Part shown: piece by piece, positions 16,786 to 24,505 of the stretch | How positions within the stretch are numbered: the first letter of the stretch is position 1 | Layout of the letters: every line of letters starts with the position of its first letter | Origin: Rhizobium sp. Root482 | GTDB lineage: Bacteria; Pseudomonadota; Alphaproteobacteria; Rhizobiales; Rhizobiaceae | Direction of reading: 5' to 3' | Assembly (NCBI RefSeq): GCF_001426565.1 | Contig: NZ_LMFA01000026.1 | Coordinates: 382,875-446,874, forward strand | DNA: 64,000 nucleotides | Made by a program: the position numbers and the translations under genes | The notes under the pieces: generated by a model | Seen by the model: the letters and a program-made list of their open reading frames with translations, nothing else | What the model was told of the DNA's origin: nothing | Database searches by the model: none

Positions 16786-16816
16786 CATGCCCTGCCGTTC
16801 CTCAAGGCAGGGCATG
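16786..16816 (-). promoter_or_regulatory. Intra-operonic hairpin between dctP and dctQ
   Basis: CATGCCCTGCC and GGCAGGGCATG form a perfect 11-base-pair stem with a 9-base loop, 9 bases after the dctP stop. No T-run follows in the direction of transcription, so it is more likely an mRNA-stabilising or partial attenuation structure than a full terminator. A 12-base palindrome, CCGCCTAGGCGG, lies at 16754-16765. Confidence 0.7.
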
Positions 16817-16824
16817 GGACCGTA

Positions 16825-17811
16825 TTAAAGGCCGGCAACCTTTTCGAGAATGCCCTCGGGCCAGGACTTGGCAAGATCGGAGGCCAGGTACTTTTCCTGC
16901 GCGTATTTGCGGAAGGCAGCGAGATCCGGCTCGTAGATTTCAAGGCCTGCAGCCTTGAATTCCTCCATCAGCGCCTTTTCCTGCGCAAGGTGCTGTTCCT
17001 GGCTCCAGGCCATCGCCTTGTCGGCGGCCGCCTGGAATTCCGTCTGCTGTTCCGGCGTCATCTCGTTCCAGACCTTGCTGGAAATCGTCAAAAGATCGTA
17101 GCCGATGAGATGCGACGTCAGCACGATCTGCGACATGACTTCATAGAACTTCATATTCTTGACGTTCGGAAGCGGATTGTCCTGCCCGTCGATCGCGCCG
17201 GTCTGGAGACCGGTATAGACTTCCGCATAGGCCATCGGCGTCGGGTTCGCGCCGAGTGCCGTGCCGAGGAACTGCCAGGCGTCGCCACCCGGCATGCGCA
17301 GCTTGATGCCGGCCATGTCTTCCGGCGTGGAAATCTTCTTGTCCGTCTTCAGGCCAACCTGTCGCGCACCGAAATAGGTCGGGCCGAGAATGTGCACGCC
17401 GAGCTGGTCTTCGGCCATCTTCTTGAATTCAGCGCCGGTCTCGCTGTCGAAGAAGGCGGTCACATGGGCGGCATCCCGGAAGAGATAGGCCGATGTCAGC
17501 ACCGACCATTCCGGGATCTGGTTGGAAATATCCTGCGGCGCGATATTGCCCATCTGCAGATTGCCGCGCTGGAGCGCCACGAGTTCCGTGCCCTGCTTGA
17601 AGAGCGTTCCGCCGTAATAGGGCTCGAGCGTGAAATTGTCCTTGATCGCCTCGGCAAACGACTTGGTCATCTCCGCGCGGATGTCCTGCTCGGAGAACAC
17701 CGCCGAGAATTTCAGCGTGGGTTTGTCCTGCGCGAAGGCCGGCAGGCCGAGCGTCATCGAGGCGATAACTGTCGCTCCCAAGAAAAATCGCCGTGTGAGT
17801 TCCAACGTCAT
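16825..17811 (-). CDS. TRAP transporter substrate-binding protein (DctP family), first copy
   Basis: The 328-residue periplasmic protein begins with a signal peptide carrying LTRRFFLGATV and ending near AFAQ. It continues as a DctP domain: GTLFKQGTELVALQRGN, the KLRMPGGDAWQ segment with the carboxylate-binding arginine, and TGLQTGAIDGQDNPLP. It would deliver an organic acid to the TRAP permease encoded downstream. The ATG at 17811 follows AGTGGAGG. A clear paralogue lies at 18739-19728. The control region upstream contains two overlapping operator-like motifs. Confidence 0.92.
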   Translation of the reverse strand: MTLELTRRFFLGATVIASMTLGLPAFAQDKPTLKFSAVFSEQDIRAEMTKSFAEAIKDNFTLEPYYGGTLFKQGTELVALQRGNLQMGNIAPQDISNQIPEWSVLTSAYLFRDAAHVTAFFDSETGAEFKKMAEDQLGVHILGPTYFGARQVGLKTDKKISTPEDMAGIKLRMPGGDAWQFLGTALGANPTPMAYAEVYTGLQTGAIDGQDNPLPNVKNMKFYEVMSQIVLTSHLIGYDLLTISSKVWNEMTPEQQTEFQAAADKAMAWSQEQHLAQEKALMEEFKAAGLEIYEPDLAAFRKYAQEKYLASDLAKSWPEGILEKVAGL

Positions 17812-17899
17812 GTGATTTCCTCCACTGAGCCGTCCGGACTTGCCGGCGGCGCTCCTCCAAAGACCGATTTCCCTCCCGGAACTCGGCATGCGAAATATT

Positions 17900-17917
17900 G
17901 TACGAAATGGTTCGTTT
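17900..17917. promoter_or_regulatory. Operator-like motif shared with the dehydrogenase/TetR control region
   Basis: GTACGAAATGGTTCGTTT contains the perfect arms ACGAA-N4-TTCGT (17902-17915). It matches the motif at 23561-23578 at 14 of 18 positions. Its place between dctP and gntR suggests the TetR protein encoded at 23709 may bind both sites. Confidence 0.5.
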
Positions 17918-17930
17918 AGGTCAAACGAAC
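17910..17930. promoter_or_regulatory. Perfect inverted repeat upstream of dctP
   Basis: GTTCGTTT and AAACGAAC are perfect 8-base arms around a 5-base spacer, overlapping the previous motif. A further ACGAA follows at 17929-17933. The site could serve the divergent GntR protein, or it could be a second register for the TetR protein. Confidence 0.5.
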
Positions 17931-18041
17931 GAATATCGGTGCTTTCTGCGCTGACTTTCTCTCGCCTGTAATGTCCTGTCAAATATCTTTTGTCATAGAT
18001 TTTTTTCTTTATCGGATATAATTCACCTCGCAGGAGGAGCC

Positions 18042-18716
18042 ATGTCCCGACACGAAACAGACCGGCTGGAAACGGCGGGAGAGCTCGCTTTCCGCCTCAT
18101 ACGCCAGGATATTATCGCCGGAACCCTTGCGCCCGGCCAGAAGCTGAAGCTCGACCAGTTGAAGGACCGCTATGCCGTCAGCGTCTCCACGCTGCGCGAA
18201 ACGCTGTCGCGCCTCGCCTCCGAGAACCTCGTCACGGCCGAGGGGCAACGCGGCTTCGAGGTCGCGCCGGTCTCGGTCAAGGAACTGGAAAATCTCGGCG
18301 ACCTCCGCCTTCTGCTCGAGAGCCACGCCGTCGGCCTGTCTTTCGCCGCCGGCGATCTTGATTGGGAGGCGCGCATCGTCGCCGCCCACCACAAGCTTTC
18401 CGCCGTCGAGCGCCATCTGCTGGAGGGTGACCTCCAGCGCACCGCCGATTGGGTGCGCTACGATTGGGAATTTCACCAGGCCCTCGTTTCCGCCTGCGAT
18501 TCCGCCGTCCTCATGGGCGCCCTGTCGTCCACCTTCGATCGCTTCCTTCGCTATCATCTTCTGGCGCAGAGCTTTCGTGGCAAGCCGGTGACCGACGATC
18601 ACCGGCATCTCTTCGAGCTGGCAATGCGGCGCGACGTGAATGGTGCCCGCGCCATGCTGCAGCAGCATGTCAGGAGCGGTATCGACCACGTCCTGAAGAG
18701 CGGCCGCATCCCTTGA
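18042..18716 (+). CDS. GntR-family regulator with FCD domain
   Basis: The 224-residue protein has an N-terminal winged helix (LAPGQKLKLDQLKDRYAVS, STLRETLSRLASENLV, then the wing AEGQRGFEVAPVS) and an all-helical FCD effector domain containing the metal or ligand histidines seen in WEFHQALVSAC and DDHRHLFEL. FCD regulators often sense organic acids. It is divergent from the TRAP operon across a 230-base spacer with two operator-like motifs, and convergent with the second dctP, so it most likely controls uptake of the TRAP substrate. Confidence 0.88.
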   Translation: MSRHETDRLETAGELAFRLIRQDIIAGTLAPGQKLKLDQLKDRYAVSVSTLRETLSRLASENLVTAEGQRGFEVAPVSVKELENLGDLRLLLESHAVGLSFAAGDLDWEARIVAAHHKLSAVERHLLEGDLQRTADWVRYDWEFHQALVSACDSAVLMGALSSTFDRFLRYHLLAQSFRGKPVTDDHRHLFELAMRRDVNGARAMLQQHVRSGIDHVLKSGRIP

Positions 18717-18738
18717 AGCAGAAGCCGGCACGGCGCTG

Positions 18739-19728
18739 TCAAAGCGCATTGATGCGCTCCAGCATGCCATCAGGCCAGGCGGCCGAGAGCGGCGACTTCA
18801 GATACTGCTCCTGCGCATAAGCCCGGAAAGCAGCGACATCCGGCTCGTAGACCTCGAGCCCCTCTTCCTTGAAGAAGGCGACCAACTCCGCCTCCTGCTT
18901 CAGATATTCCTCCGCACTCCAGGCAAAACCCTTTTTCGCGGCATCCCGCATGCCCTGCTGTGCTTCGGGCGAAAGGCCTTCGAATATCTCGGAACCGACA
19001 AGTAGCAGGCCAAAGCCGATATTGTGCCCGGTCAGCACGATCTGGTCCGTCACTTCGTGGAACTTCATCAGCTTGTTGTTCGGCAGCGGATTGTCCTGTG
19101 CGTCGATCGCCCCGGTCTGCAGGCCGGTATAGGTTTCGGCATAATCCATCGCGATCGGGTTCGCGCCGATCGCCTGCCCGAGGAACTGCCAGCTTTCGCC
19201 GCCCGGCATGCGAAGCTTCACGCCCGCCAGATCTTCCGGCCTCATGATCTTCCGGTCGCCCTTCAGGTTCACGTGGCGGGCACCGTAGTAGGCGGGCGCA
19301 AGGATTTCGACACGCAGCTTCTCGCGGGCGATCCGGCGAAATTCCTCGCCGACATCGCTTTCGAAGATGGCGCTCAGATGCGCCGCGTCACGCACCACAT
19401 AGGCCGCGCCGAGAATATCGAATTCGGGTGCCTGCTTGGCGAAGTCGGAAGGCGGCAACATCGCCATTTCAAGATTGCCGCGCTGCACGGCGACCAGTTC
19501 CGTGCCCTGCTTGAACAGCGTGGAATTGAAATAGGGCTGGAAGTCGTAGTCCGCGCCGATCTCCTTGGCGAAGATATTGACGAGCGCTAGGGAACGCGGA
19601 GCATCGGCCGTGGTCACGTCGGCAAAGCGCAGACGGGTCGCGGCGAAGGCGGACCGCTGCGATGCGCAAAGTGCCAGCGCGGCGGCGGAACCCGCCAGAA
19701 ATTTCCGTTTCGTCAAAAGCATCGTCAT
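18739..19728 (-). CDS. TRAP substrate-binding protein (DctP family), second, orphan copy
   Basis: The 329-residue protein has a signal peptide (LTKRKFLAGSAAALALCA, cleavage near AFAA) and a DctP domain with FNSTLFKQGTELVAVQRGN, KLRMPGGESWQFLG and TGLQTGAIDAQDNPLPN. It is plainly a paralogue of the protein encoded at 16825, sharing long blocks along the whole length, but no second set of membrane subunits is present. It closes the aroE-type/dehydratase/SMP-30 operon, 41 bases after the lactonase. It may share the DctQM pair and widen its range, or serve as a sensor partner. Confidence 0.88.
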   Translation of the reverse strand: MTMLLTKRKFLAGSAAALALCASQRSAFAATRLRFADVTTADAPRSLALVNIFAKEIGADYDFQPYFNSTLFKQGTELVAVQRGNLEMAMLPPSDFAKQAPEFDILGAAYVVRDAAHLSAIFESDVGEEFRRIAREKLRVEILAPAYYGARHVNLKGDRKIMRPEDLAGVKLRMPGGESWQFLGQAIGANPIAMDYAETYTGLQTGAIDAQDNPLPNNKLMKFHEVTDQIVLTGHNIGFGLLLVGSEIFEGLSPEAQQGMRDAAKKGFAWSAEEYLKQEAELVAFFKEEGLEVYEPDVAAFRAYAQEQYLKSPLSAAWPDGMLERINAL

Positions 19729-19769
19729 CCTCCCAGATGGCGCGTCGCGCGCGCTTCCTCAATTCAGTG

Positions 19770-20672
19770 TCAGATCGCGAAACGGTTCTCCGCAACCCCC
19801 TGTGCGACGCCCTCGACGGCAAACAGCCCGCCCGCCAGCGGCTGGGCGGCACGTTGTTTCGGCGTCAGGAATTTGGCGGCGGTGGTGATGTAGAGGGTGC
19901 GGAAGTCCACTCCCCCGAAACAAACGCAGGTCGGATTGCTGACGGGCAGCCGAATGACTGTGTCGATACGCCCATCCGGTGCATAGCGGACCACGCGGCC
20001 GCCGGCGAAAAACGCAGTCCAGAGGCCGCCGTCGACGTCAAAGCAGGCGCCGTCCGGCCGTTCGCCCGTCGCCGAATAGTCTGCAAATAACCTCCGGTTC
20101 ACAATCGCGCCATCGCTCGGGTCCATGTCGAAGACAAAGCTTTGATGCCGCCGCGTATCGGTGAAGTGGAACCGCCGCCCGTCTGGCGAAAAGGCAATCC
20201 CATTGCTGACGATGACGTCGCCAAAGATGCGCTCGACTCTCCGGTCGGGATCGATCCGATAGAGCGCGCCATTCGGCCGGTGCAATTGGTTGTCCATCGT
20301 CCCGATCCACAGCCGGCCCCAGGGATCGACGCGCCCGTCGTTCAGCCGGTTGTCCAGCCCGGTCTCGACCTCGGCGAAGGGCGCCAATGTCCCGTCCGGC
20401 GCGCGCAAGAGGAGCGAAAGATCGCGCGCCAAAATGTGCCCGCCGGACGCCGTCAACGCTTGGCTGCCGAGATAAGTCGCCTCGCGATCCGGAAAGATTT
20501 CGTGGAACCGCGCGGATGGATCGAAGCTCTGGAGCTTGGGTTTCTCGATATCGAGCCACCAGAGTTTTTGCGTGCGGTCGCACCACAAGGGAGTCTCGCC
20601 TAGTTGGTCGGCGGGGCGCAGGATGCACTCCACCTTTTCGCTGGCGATCGTCCTTGCCATCCTGCCATCCAT
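19770..20672 (-). CDS. SMP-30/gluconolactonase family protein
   Basis: The 300-residue protein is a six-bladed beta-propeller of the SMP-30/LRE group. Metal-ligand positions are visible: Glu in LGETPLWCD, Asn and Asp in RLNDGRVDPWGRLWIGTMD and Asn/Asp in SNGIAFSPDGR. Members open lactones of sugar acids. No signal peptide is seen, so it is cytoplasmic. It starts 3 bases after the dehydratase stop, so it is translationally linked to quinate/shikimate degradation, where a lactonase is not an expected step; a quinic or shikimic acid lactone is a possible substrate by inference. Confidence 0.88.
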   Translation of the reverse strand: MDGRMARTIASEKVECILRPADQLGETPLWCDRTQKLWWLDIEKPKLQSFDPSARFHEIFPDREATYLGSQALTASGGHILARDLSLLLRAPDGTLAPFAEVETGLDNRLNDGRVDPWGRLWIGTMDNQLHRPNGALYRIDPDRRVERIFGDVIVSNGIAFSPDGRRFHFTDTRRHQSFVFDMDPSDGAIVNRRLFADYSATGERPDGACFDVDGGLWTAFFAGGRVVRYAPDGRIDTVIRLPVSNPTCVCFGGVDFRTLYITTAAKFLTPKQRAAQPLAGGLFAVEGVAQGVAENRFAI

Positions 20673-20675
20673 TGA

Positions 20676-22565
20676 TCAACTCCTCGGCAGGCCGGCGGGG
20701 CGCAGGTTCTTCTTCAGCGCCGCGATGCGGAAGATGGCGTTCGCAGCACCATAGCCGCGATAGTTGCGCCGCTCGACGATCTCGAAGAAGAAGCCTTCCC
20801 CATAGGTCGAACTGTAGAGCTGGAAATACTCGCCGTGCTCGTCCCGGTCATAGAGGATGTTCTCCGCCTTCAGCCGCTCGGTGAGGTCCGGATCGAGCCC
20901 GAATCGCGCCTCGACATCGTCGTAATAATTGGGGGAGATGTGAAGCGGCTGGAAACCGTTTGCCCTGAGCGCCGCGGCGGTCGCGAAAATGTCGTCCGTC
21001 GAAAAGGCGATGTGCTGGACGCCCGAGCCGAAATTCTCGGCGATGAAGTGGCCGGCAAGCGTGCGCCGGTTCTCCGCACCGTTCATGGTGATACGCAGCG
21101 ATCCCTCGCCGTTCTGGATCACCTGGCTGCGCACGACGCCGGACGGGTCGATGATATCGACGACAGGCGATTTCTCCGCCTCGAAGATCGAGGTATAGAA
21201 CAGCAGCCAGGTCAGCATCTCCTCATAGGCGACCGTCTGGGCGATGTGATCGACCCGGGAAAGCCCTGCCGGCGCGACGTCCCCGTCCACTTCGAGCGGC
21301 ACGAAATCGATATCCCAGATGCGACCGAGATCGGCTTTGTCGTCGAGAAGATAAAGCAATCCGCCGCCGACCCCGCGGATCGCCGGCACATCCACCTCGC
21401 CGGCTCCGACCGGCTGGCTGAAAGGTTCGGCGCCGAGCGCCACGGCACGTGCCATCGCCTCGGCCGCATCCTCCACCACAAGCGCCATTGCATAGGCGGA
21501 GGTGCCGTGCACCGCATAAGCCGCGTTGGCAAAGCCGATATTCTCCGTGTTGACGAGAATACGTATGCCGCCCTGCTCGTAGAGATCGACCCGCTTGGAA
21601 CGATGCCGCGCCGTGCGGCTGAAACCGAGCGTCCGCAAGAGCCTGGCGAGCTCGGCCGCGTCCTCCGCATTGGCCGAAAACTCGACGAAACCGATGCCCG
21701 ACACGGCAACGCGTTCCGGCATCGGCGCCAGCGTCAGGCTGGAGGACGCCGGGCGGCGGCGCACCTGATCGCCTAGATAGACGAGCGACCGCTGACCATC
21801 GGCAGCGATCGCCTTTGCGGAGCCGCCGCGAAACTGGTCGTTGAATATCTCCAGCGAGAAATAGCCGTCATAGCCCGTCTCGGCGATCGCGGCTGTGAAG
21901 TCCGTTACGGCAAGATCGCCTTCGCCGGGCATATTGCGGAAGTGCCGGCTCCAATAGAGCAGGTCCATGTCGATCATCGGCGCGTCGGCGAGCTGGACGA
22001 TGAAGATGCTTTCCTTGGGGATCGAGCGGATTGAATTGATATCGATCTTGCGGGCGAGCGAATGGAAACTGTCCAGGATAAGGCCGATATTAGGGTGCTG
22101 CGCTCGGCGCACGATCTCCCAGGCGTCACGGTGGTCGAAAATATGCCGCCCCCAGGCCAGCGCCTCGTAGCCGACCCTTAGGCCGCGCCGGGCGGCCCGC
22201 TCACCCAGTTCGTGGAAGTCGGCGGCGGCGCGGTCTATACCGCCGAGCGAGACCGGCGAGACGTTCGAGCACACCAGAACCAGATCGGTACCGAGCTGCT
22301 GCATGATATCGAACTTGCGTTCGGCGCGGTCGAAGGTGCGGGAGCGATGCGGCTCCGGCATGCCCTCGAAATCGCGGAACGGCTGGAACAGCGTGATCTC
22401 CAGCCCGTGGTCGCGTACCATCTTCCCGACGTCTGCCGGGCTGCCGTCGAAGGCAAGGAAATCGTTCTCGAAAATCTCGACGCCATCGAAACCGGCCGCT
22501 GCAATCGCCGCCAGCTTGTCGGGCAGTTCACCGCTGATCGAGACGGTCGCGATCGAGGTTTTCAT
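20676..22565 (-). CDS. quiC: 3-dehydroshikimate dehydratase fused to a 4-hydroxyphenylpyruvate dioxygenase-like domain
   Basis: The 629-residue protein has two parts. Residues 1 to about 280 are a TIM barrel of the sugar phosphate isomerase/epimerase (AP endonuclease 2) family, starting MKTSIATVSISGELPDKL, with the metal-binding region around ILDSFHSL. From about residue 300 two VOC-type halves follow, with VDHIAQTV and the closing GEYFQLYSSTYGEGFFFEI of the HPPD fold. This fusion is known from Pseudomonas putida QuiC1, where the barrel makes protocatechuate from 3-dehydroshikimate. The ATG overlaps the stop of the preceding dehydrogenase gene by 4 bases. The role of the C-terminal half is not established by the sequence. 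Confidence 0.9.
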   Translation of the reverse strand: MKTSIATVSISGELPDKLAAIAAAGFDGVEIFENDFLAFDGSPADVGKMVRDHGLEITLFQPFRDFEGMPEPHRSRTFDRAERKFDIMQQLGTDLVLVCSNVSPVSLGGIDRAAADFHELGERAARRGLRVGYEALAWGRHIFDHRDAWEIVRRAQHPNIGLILDSFHSLARKIDINSIRSIPKESIFIVQLADAPMIDMDLLYWSRHFRNMPGEGDLAVTDFTAAIAETGYDGYFSLEIFNDQFRGGSAKAIAADGQRSLVYLGDQVRRRPASSSLTLAPMPERVAVSGIGFVEFSANAEDAAELARLLRTLGFSRTARHRSKRVDLYEQGGIRILVNTENIGFANAAYAVHGTSAYAMALVVEDAAEAMARAVALGAEPFSQPVGAGEVDVPAIRGVGGGLLYLLDDKADLGRIWDIDFVPLEVDGDVAPAGLSRVDHIAQTVAYEEMLTWLLFYTSIFEAEKSPVVDIIDPSGVVRSQVIQNGEGSLRITMNGAENRRTLAGHFIAENFGSGVQHIAFSTDDIFATAAALRANGFQPLHISPNYYDDVEARFGLDPDLTERLKAENILYDRDEHGEYFQLYSSTYGEGFFFEIVERRNYRGYGAANAIFRIAALKKNLRPAGLPRS

Positions 22566-23455
22566 CCCACAGCCCCCGGACGAATGTCGCCAGCCTCGCC
22601 GGTGCCGGTGAGCGCCATGAAATGGCGCATCATCCGCCCGGCATCCGCCTCGCAGCCCGTGAAGAGACCGAAGGCCCCGACCGCCTGAAACACCGCCATG
22701 CCGCCGCCGTCGACCACCCGGCAACCGCGACGCCGCGCCTCGGCGAGAAGTTCGGTCTCGAGCGGAAAATAGACGATCTCGGCAACCCATTGGCGGGCAT
22801 TCAGGAGATCGGCATCCAGCGGCAGGCCGGGATAGTTCGCCATGCCCGTGGGGGTCGCGTGGATCAGCCCGGAAGCATCCGCCATCGCCGCCGCAAGATC
22901 GCTACCGGCGGAAATCCGCGCGGATGGAAAGCGTTTCTTCATGGCAGCGACAAGAACCGCGGCACGGCCTCCGTCGGGGTCGAAGATGGTCATGGCATCG
23001 GCCCCCAGCATCAGGATCGCATAGACCGTCGCAGCCCCCGCCCCGCCGGCACCAAGCTGCACGACGTGGCGAAGCTCGGCATCGGGCAGACGCCGGCGGA
23101 AGGCCTCGGCGAAACCCCACCAGTCGGTGTTATGGCCGTGGCGCTTGCCGTCCCGCAGCACCACGGTGTTGACGGCGCCGAGCGTCGCGGCATCCTCGGA
23201 AAGCGTGTCGAGCAGCGGAATGACAGCCTGCTTGCAGGGATGTGTGATGTTGAGCCCGACGAAGCCGTCTGCCTCCGCCCGCTTGATCAACGCGGAAAGA
23301 CGCTCAGTCCCTCCACCGAGAAGATCGAGGTCGAGCAGGTCGTAGCGATAGGCAAAACCCTGGCTGCGCGCTTCCGCCATATGCATGGCAGGCGTCAGCG
23401 ACGCCTGGATGCCGGAGCCGATAAGCCCGGCGCGCATGATCTTGGAAGTTTCCAT
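22562..23455 (-). CDS. Quinate/shikimate dehydrogenase (AroE superfamily, catabolic type)
   Basis: The roughly 297-residue protein has the AroE fold. The substrate site carries SLTPAMH, a Ser-x-Thr pattern as in the Corynebacterium glutamicum quinate/shikimate dehydrogenase rather than the Ser-x-Ser of biosynthetic AroE. The catalytic lysine is in NITHPCKQ and the aspartate in GHNTDWWGF. The cofactor loop QLGAGGAGAATV is followed by FDPDGG, whose acidic residue favours NAD over NADP. It would oxidise quinate or shikimate to the 3-dehydro acids. It is first in the four-gene minus-strand operon. The start is ATG 23455 or 23437; neither ribosome site is convincing. Confidence 0.85.
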   Translation of the reverse strand: METSKIMRAGLIGSGIQASLTPAMHMAEARSQGFAYRYDLLDLDLLGGGTERLSALIKRAEADGFVGLNITHPCKQAVIPLLDTLSEDAATLGAVNTVVLRDGKRHGHNTDWWGFAEAFRRRLPDAELRHVVQLGAGGAGAATVYAILMLGADAMTIFDPDGGRAAVLVAAMKKRFPSARISAGSDLAAAMADASGLIHATPTGMANYPGLPLDADLLNARQWVAEIVYFPLETELLAEARRRGCRVVDGGGMAVFQAVGAFGLFTGCEADAGRMMRHFMALTGTGEAGDIRPGAVG

Positions 23456-23560
23456 CCTTGTCGCCGCACGCCATGCCGACAGCTCTCGCGCCGGCACCGC
23501 TTGCAGCCCTTCCCGTCTTTCCGGTCGAAACCGAAGCCTCACTCCATGGATCGGAATAAT

Positions 23561-23578
23561 GTACTAACTAGTTCGTGT
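23561..23578. promoter_or_regulatory. Operator-like motif upstream of the quinate/shikimate dehydrogenase
   Basis: GTACTAACTAGTTCGTGT contains the palindrome AACTAGTT and the arms ACTAA-N4-TTCGT (23563-23576). It is the partner of the motif at 17900-17917. It sits between the dehydrogenase operon and the divergent tetR gene, the expected place for autoregulation. Confidence 0.5.
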
Positions 23579-23708
23579 CAATTGCACACCGTTGAAACGA
23601 TGCCCGGACCCGCCTATGAACGGTGGACAAGCCTGCATGCCGGGCCTGCATGCCCGGGAGGGTGAGCATGCAGGCCCCCGACTGGACGCCCATCTGGATA
23701 ATATCGAC

Positions 23709-24350
23709 ATGCCGAGACAAGAGCGCAGTACGCGCAAGAACGACCCGGAAAAGACGAAAGAGGACATTCTGAGCGTCGCAACGGAAGAGTTTGCCGCCCA
23801 TGGCCTGTCGGGCGGCCGGGTGGATGCGATCGCCGAGCGCACACGCACGTCCAAGCGGATGATCTATTATTATTTCGGCAGCAAGGAGGATCTTTATCTC
23901 GCGGTCCTAGAGAAGGCCTACCGCAAGATCCGCTCGCTGGAAGCCGATCTTGAACTCGGCGACATGACGCCAGTGGTAGCGCTGAAGACGCTCGTCGCCA
24001 GCACGTTCGACCATGACGAGCGCAACCCGGATTTCGTCCGGCTGGTCAGCATCGAGAACATCCACCAGGCCGCGCATATGCAACGGTCCGGCGAGATCAA
24101 GGATCTCAACGTCTCGATCATTCGCACGCTTGAGGGAATTCTCGAGCGCGGCAAGAAGGACGGCAGCTTCCGGCGCGACATCGACCCCATCGACCTGCAC
24201 ATGCTGATCAGCGCCTTCTGTTTCTTCCGCGTGTCGAACCGACACACCTTCGGCACCATCTTCCGCCGCGACCTCTCCGAGCCGGCGCTTTACGACCGGC
24301 ACAAGCAGCTGATCTCGGACGCTGTCATCAGCTATCTGAGCACGCCGTAA
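23709..24350 (+). CDS. TetR-family regulator of the quinate/shikimate cluster (inferred)
   Basis: The 213-residue protein has a TetR N-terminal domain: TKEDILSVATEEFAAHG, GGRVDAIAERTRTSKRMIYY, YYFGSKEDLYLAVL. The C-terminal helical part (about residues 65-213) would bind the inducer. It is divergent from the dehydrogenase operon, with an operator-like palindrome in between and a matching motif before dctP. From position it is the best candidate for a repressor released by a quinate-pathway intermediate. The ATG at 23709 is placed by the family domain; its ribosome site is poor and an earlier start in frame is possible. Confidence 0.85.
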   Translation: MPRQERSTRKNDPEKTKEDILSVATEEFAAHGLSGGRVDAIAERTRTSKRMIYYYFGSKEDLYLAVLEKAYRKIRSLEADLELGDMTPVVALKTLVASTFDHDERNPDFVRLVSIENIHQAAHMQRSGEIKDLNVSIIRTLEGILERGKKDGSFRRDIDPIDLHMLISAFCFFRVSNRHTFGTIFRRDLSEPALYDRHKQLISDAVISYLSTP

Positions 24351-24446
24351 CCAGGCGGCATTCCCGAGGCCATGTCAAACGCCGGCGTCATCCGGGCTAC
24401 CGCCGGACCGGCCATTGCCTATGCGCTGGGAGTGGCTGTTCCCCTG

Positions 24447-24470
24447 GCCATTGCCATTGCCATTGCCATT
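24447..24470 (+). repeat. Four tandem GCCATT hexamers
   Basis: GCCATT is repeated four times without change. The repeat lies inside an open stretch 24372-24524 that could encode a 50-residue hydrophobic peptide with an Ala-Ile repeat, beginning MSNAGVIRATAG and ending YSVTV; it overlaps the 3' end of nikE on the other strand. No good ribosome site was seen, so I list the repeat and not a gene. Confidence 0.7.
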
Positions 24471-24505
24471 GCCGTGCCGATACGCCTGGAAACGGGGCGT
24501 GGTCG

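Noticed and set aside
24447..24470. GCCATT repeats considered as a CRISPR or other direct-repeat array.
   Set aside because: Only four contiguous hexamers without spacers; a simple tandem repeat.
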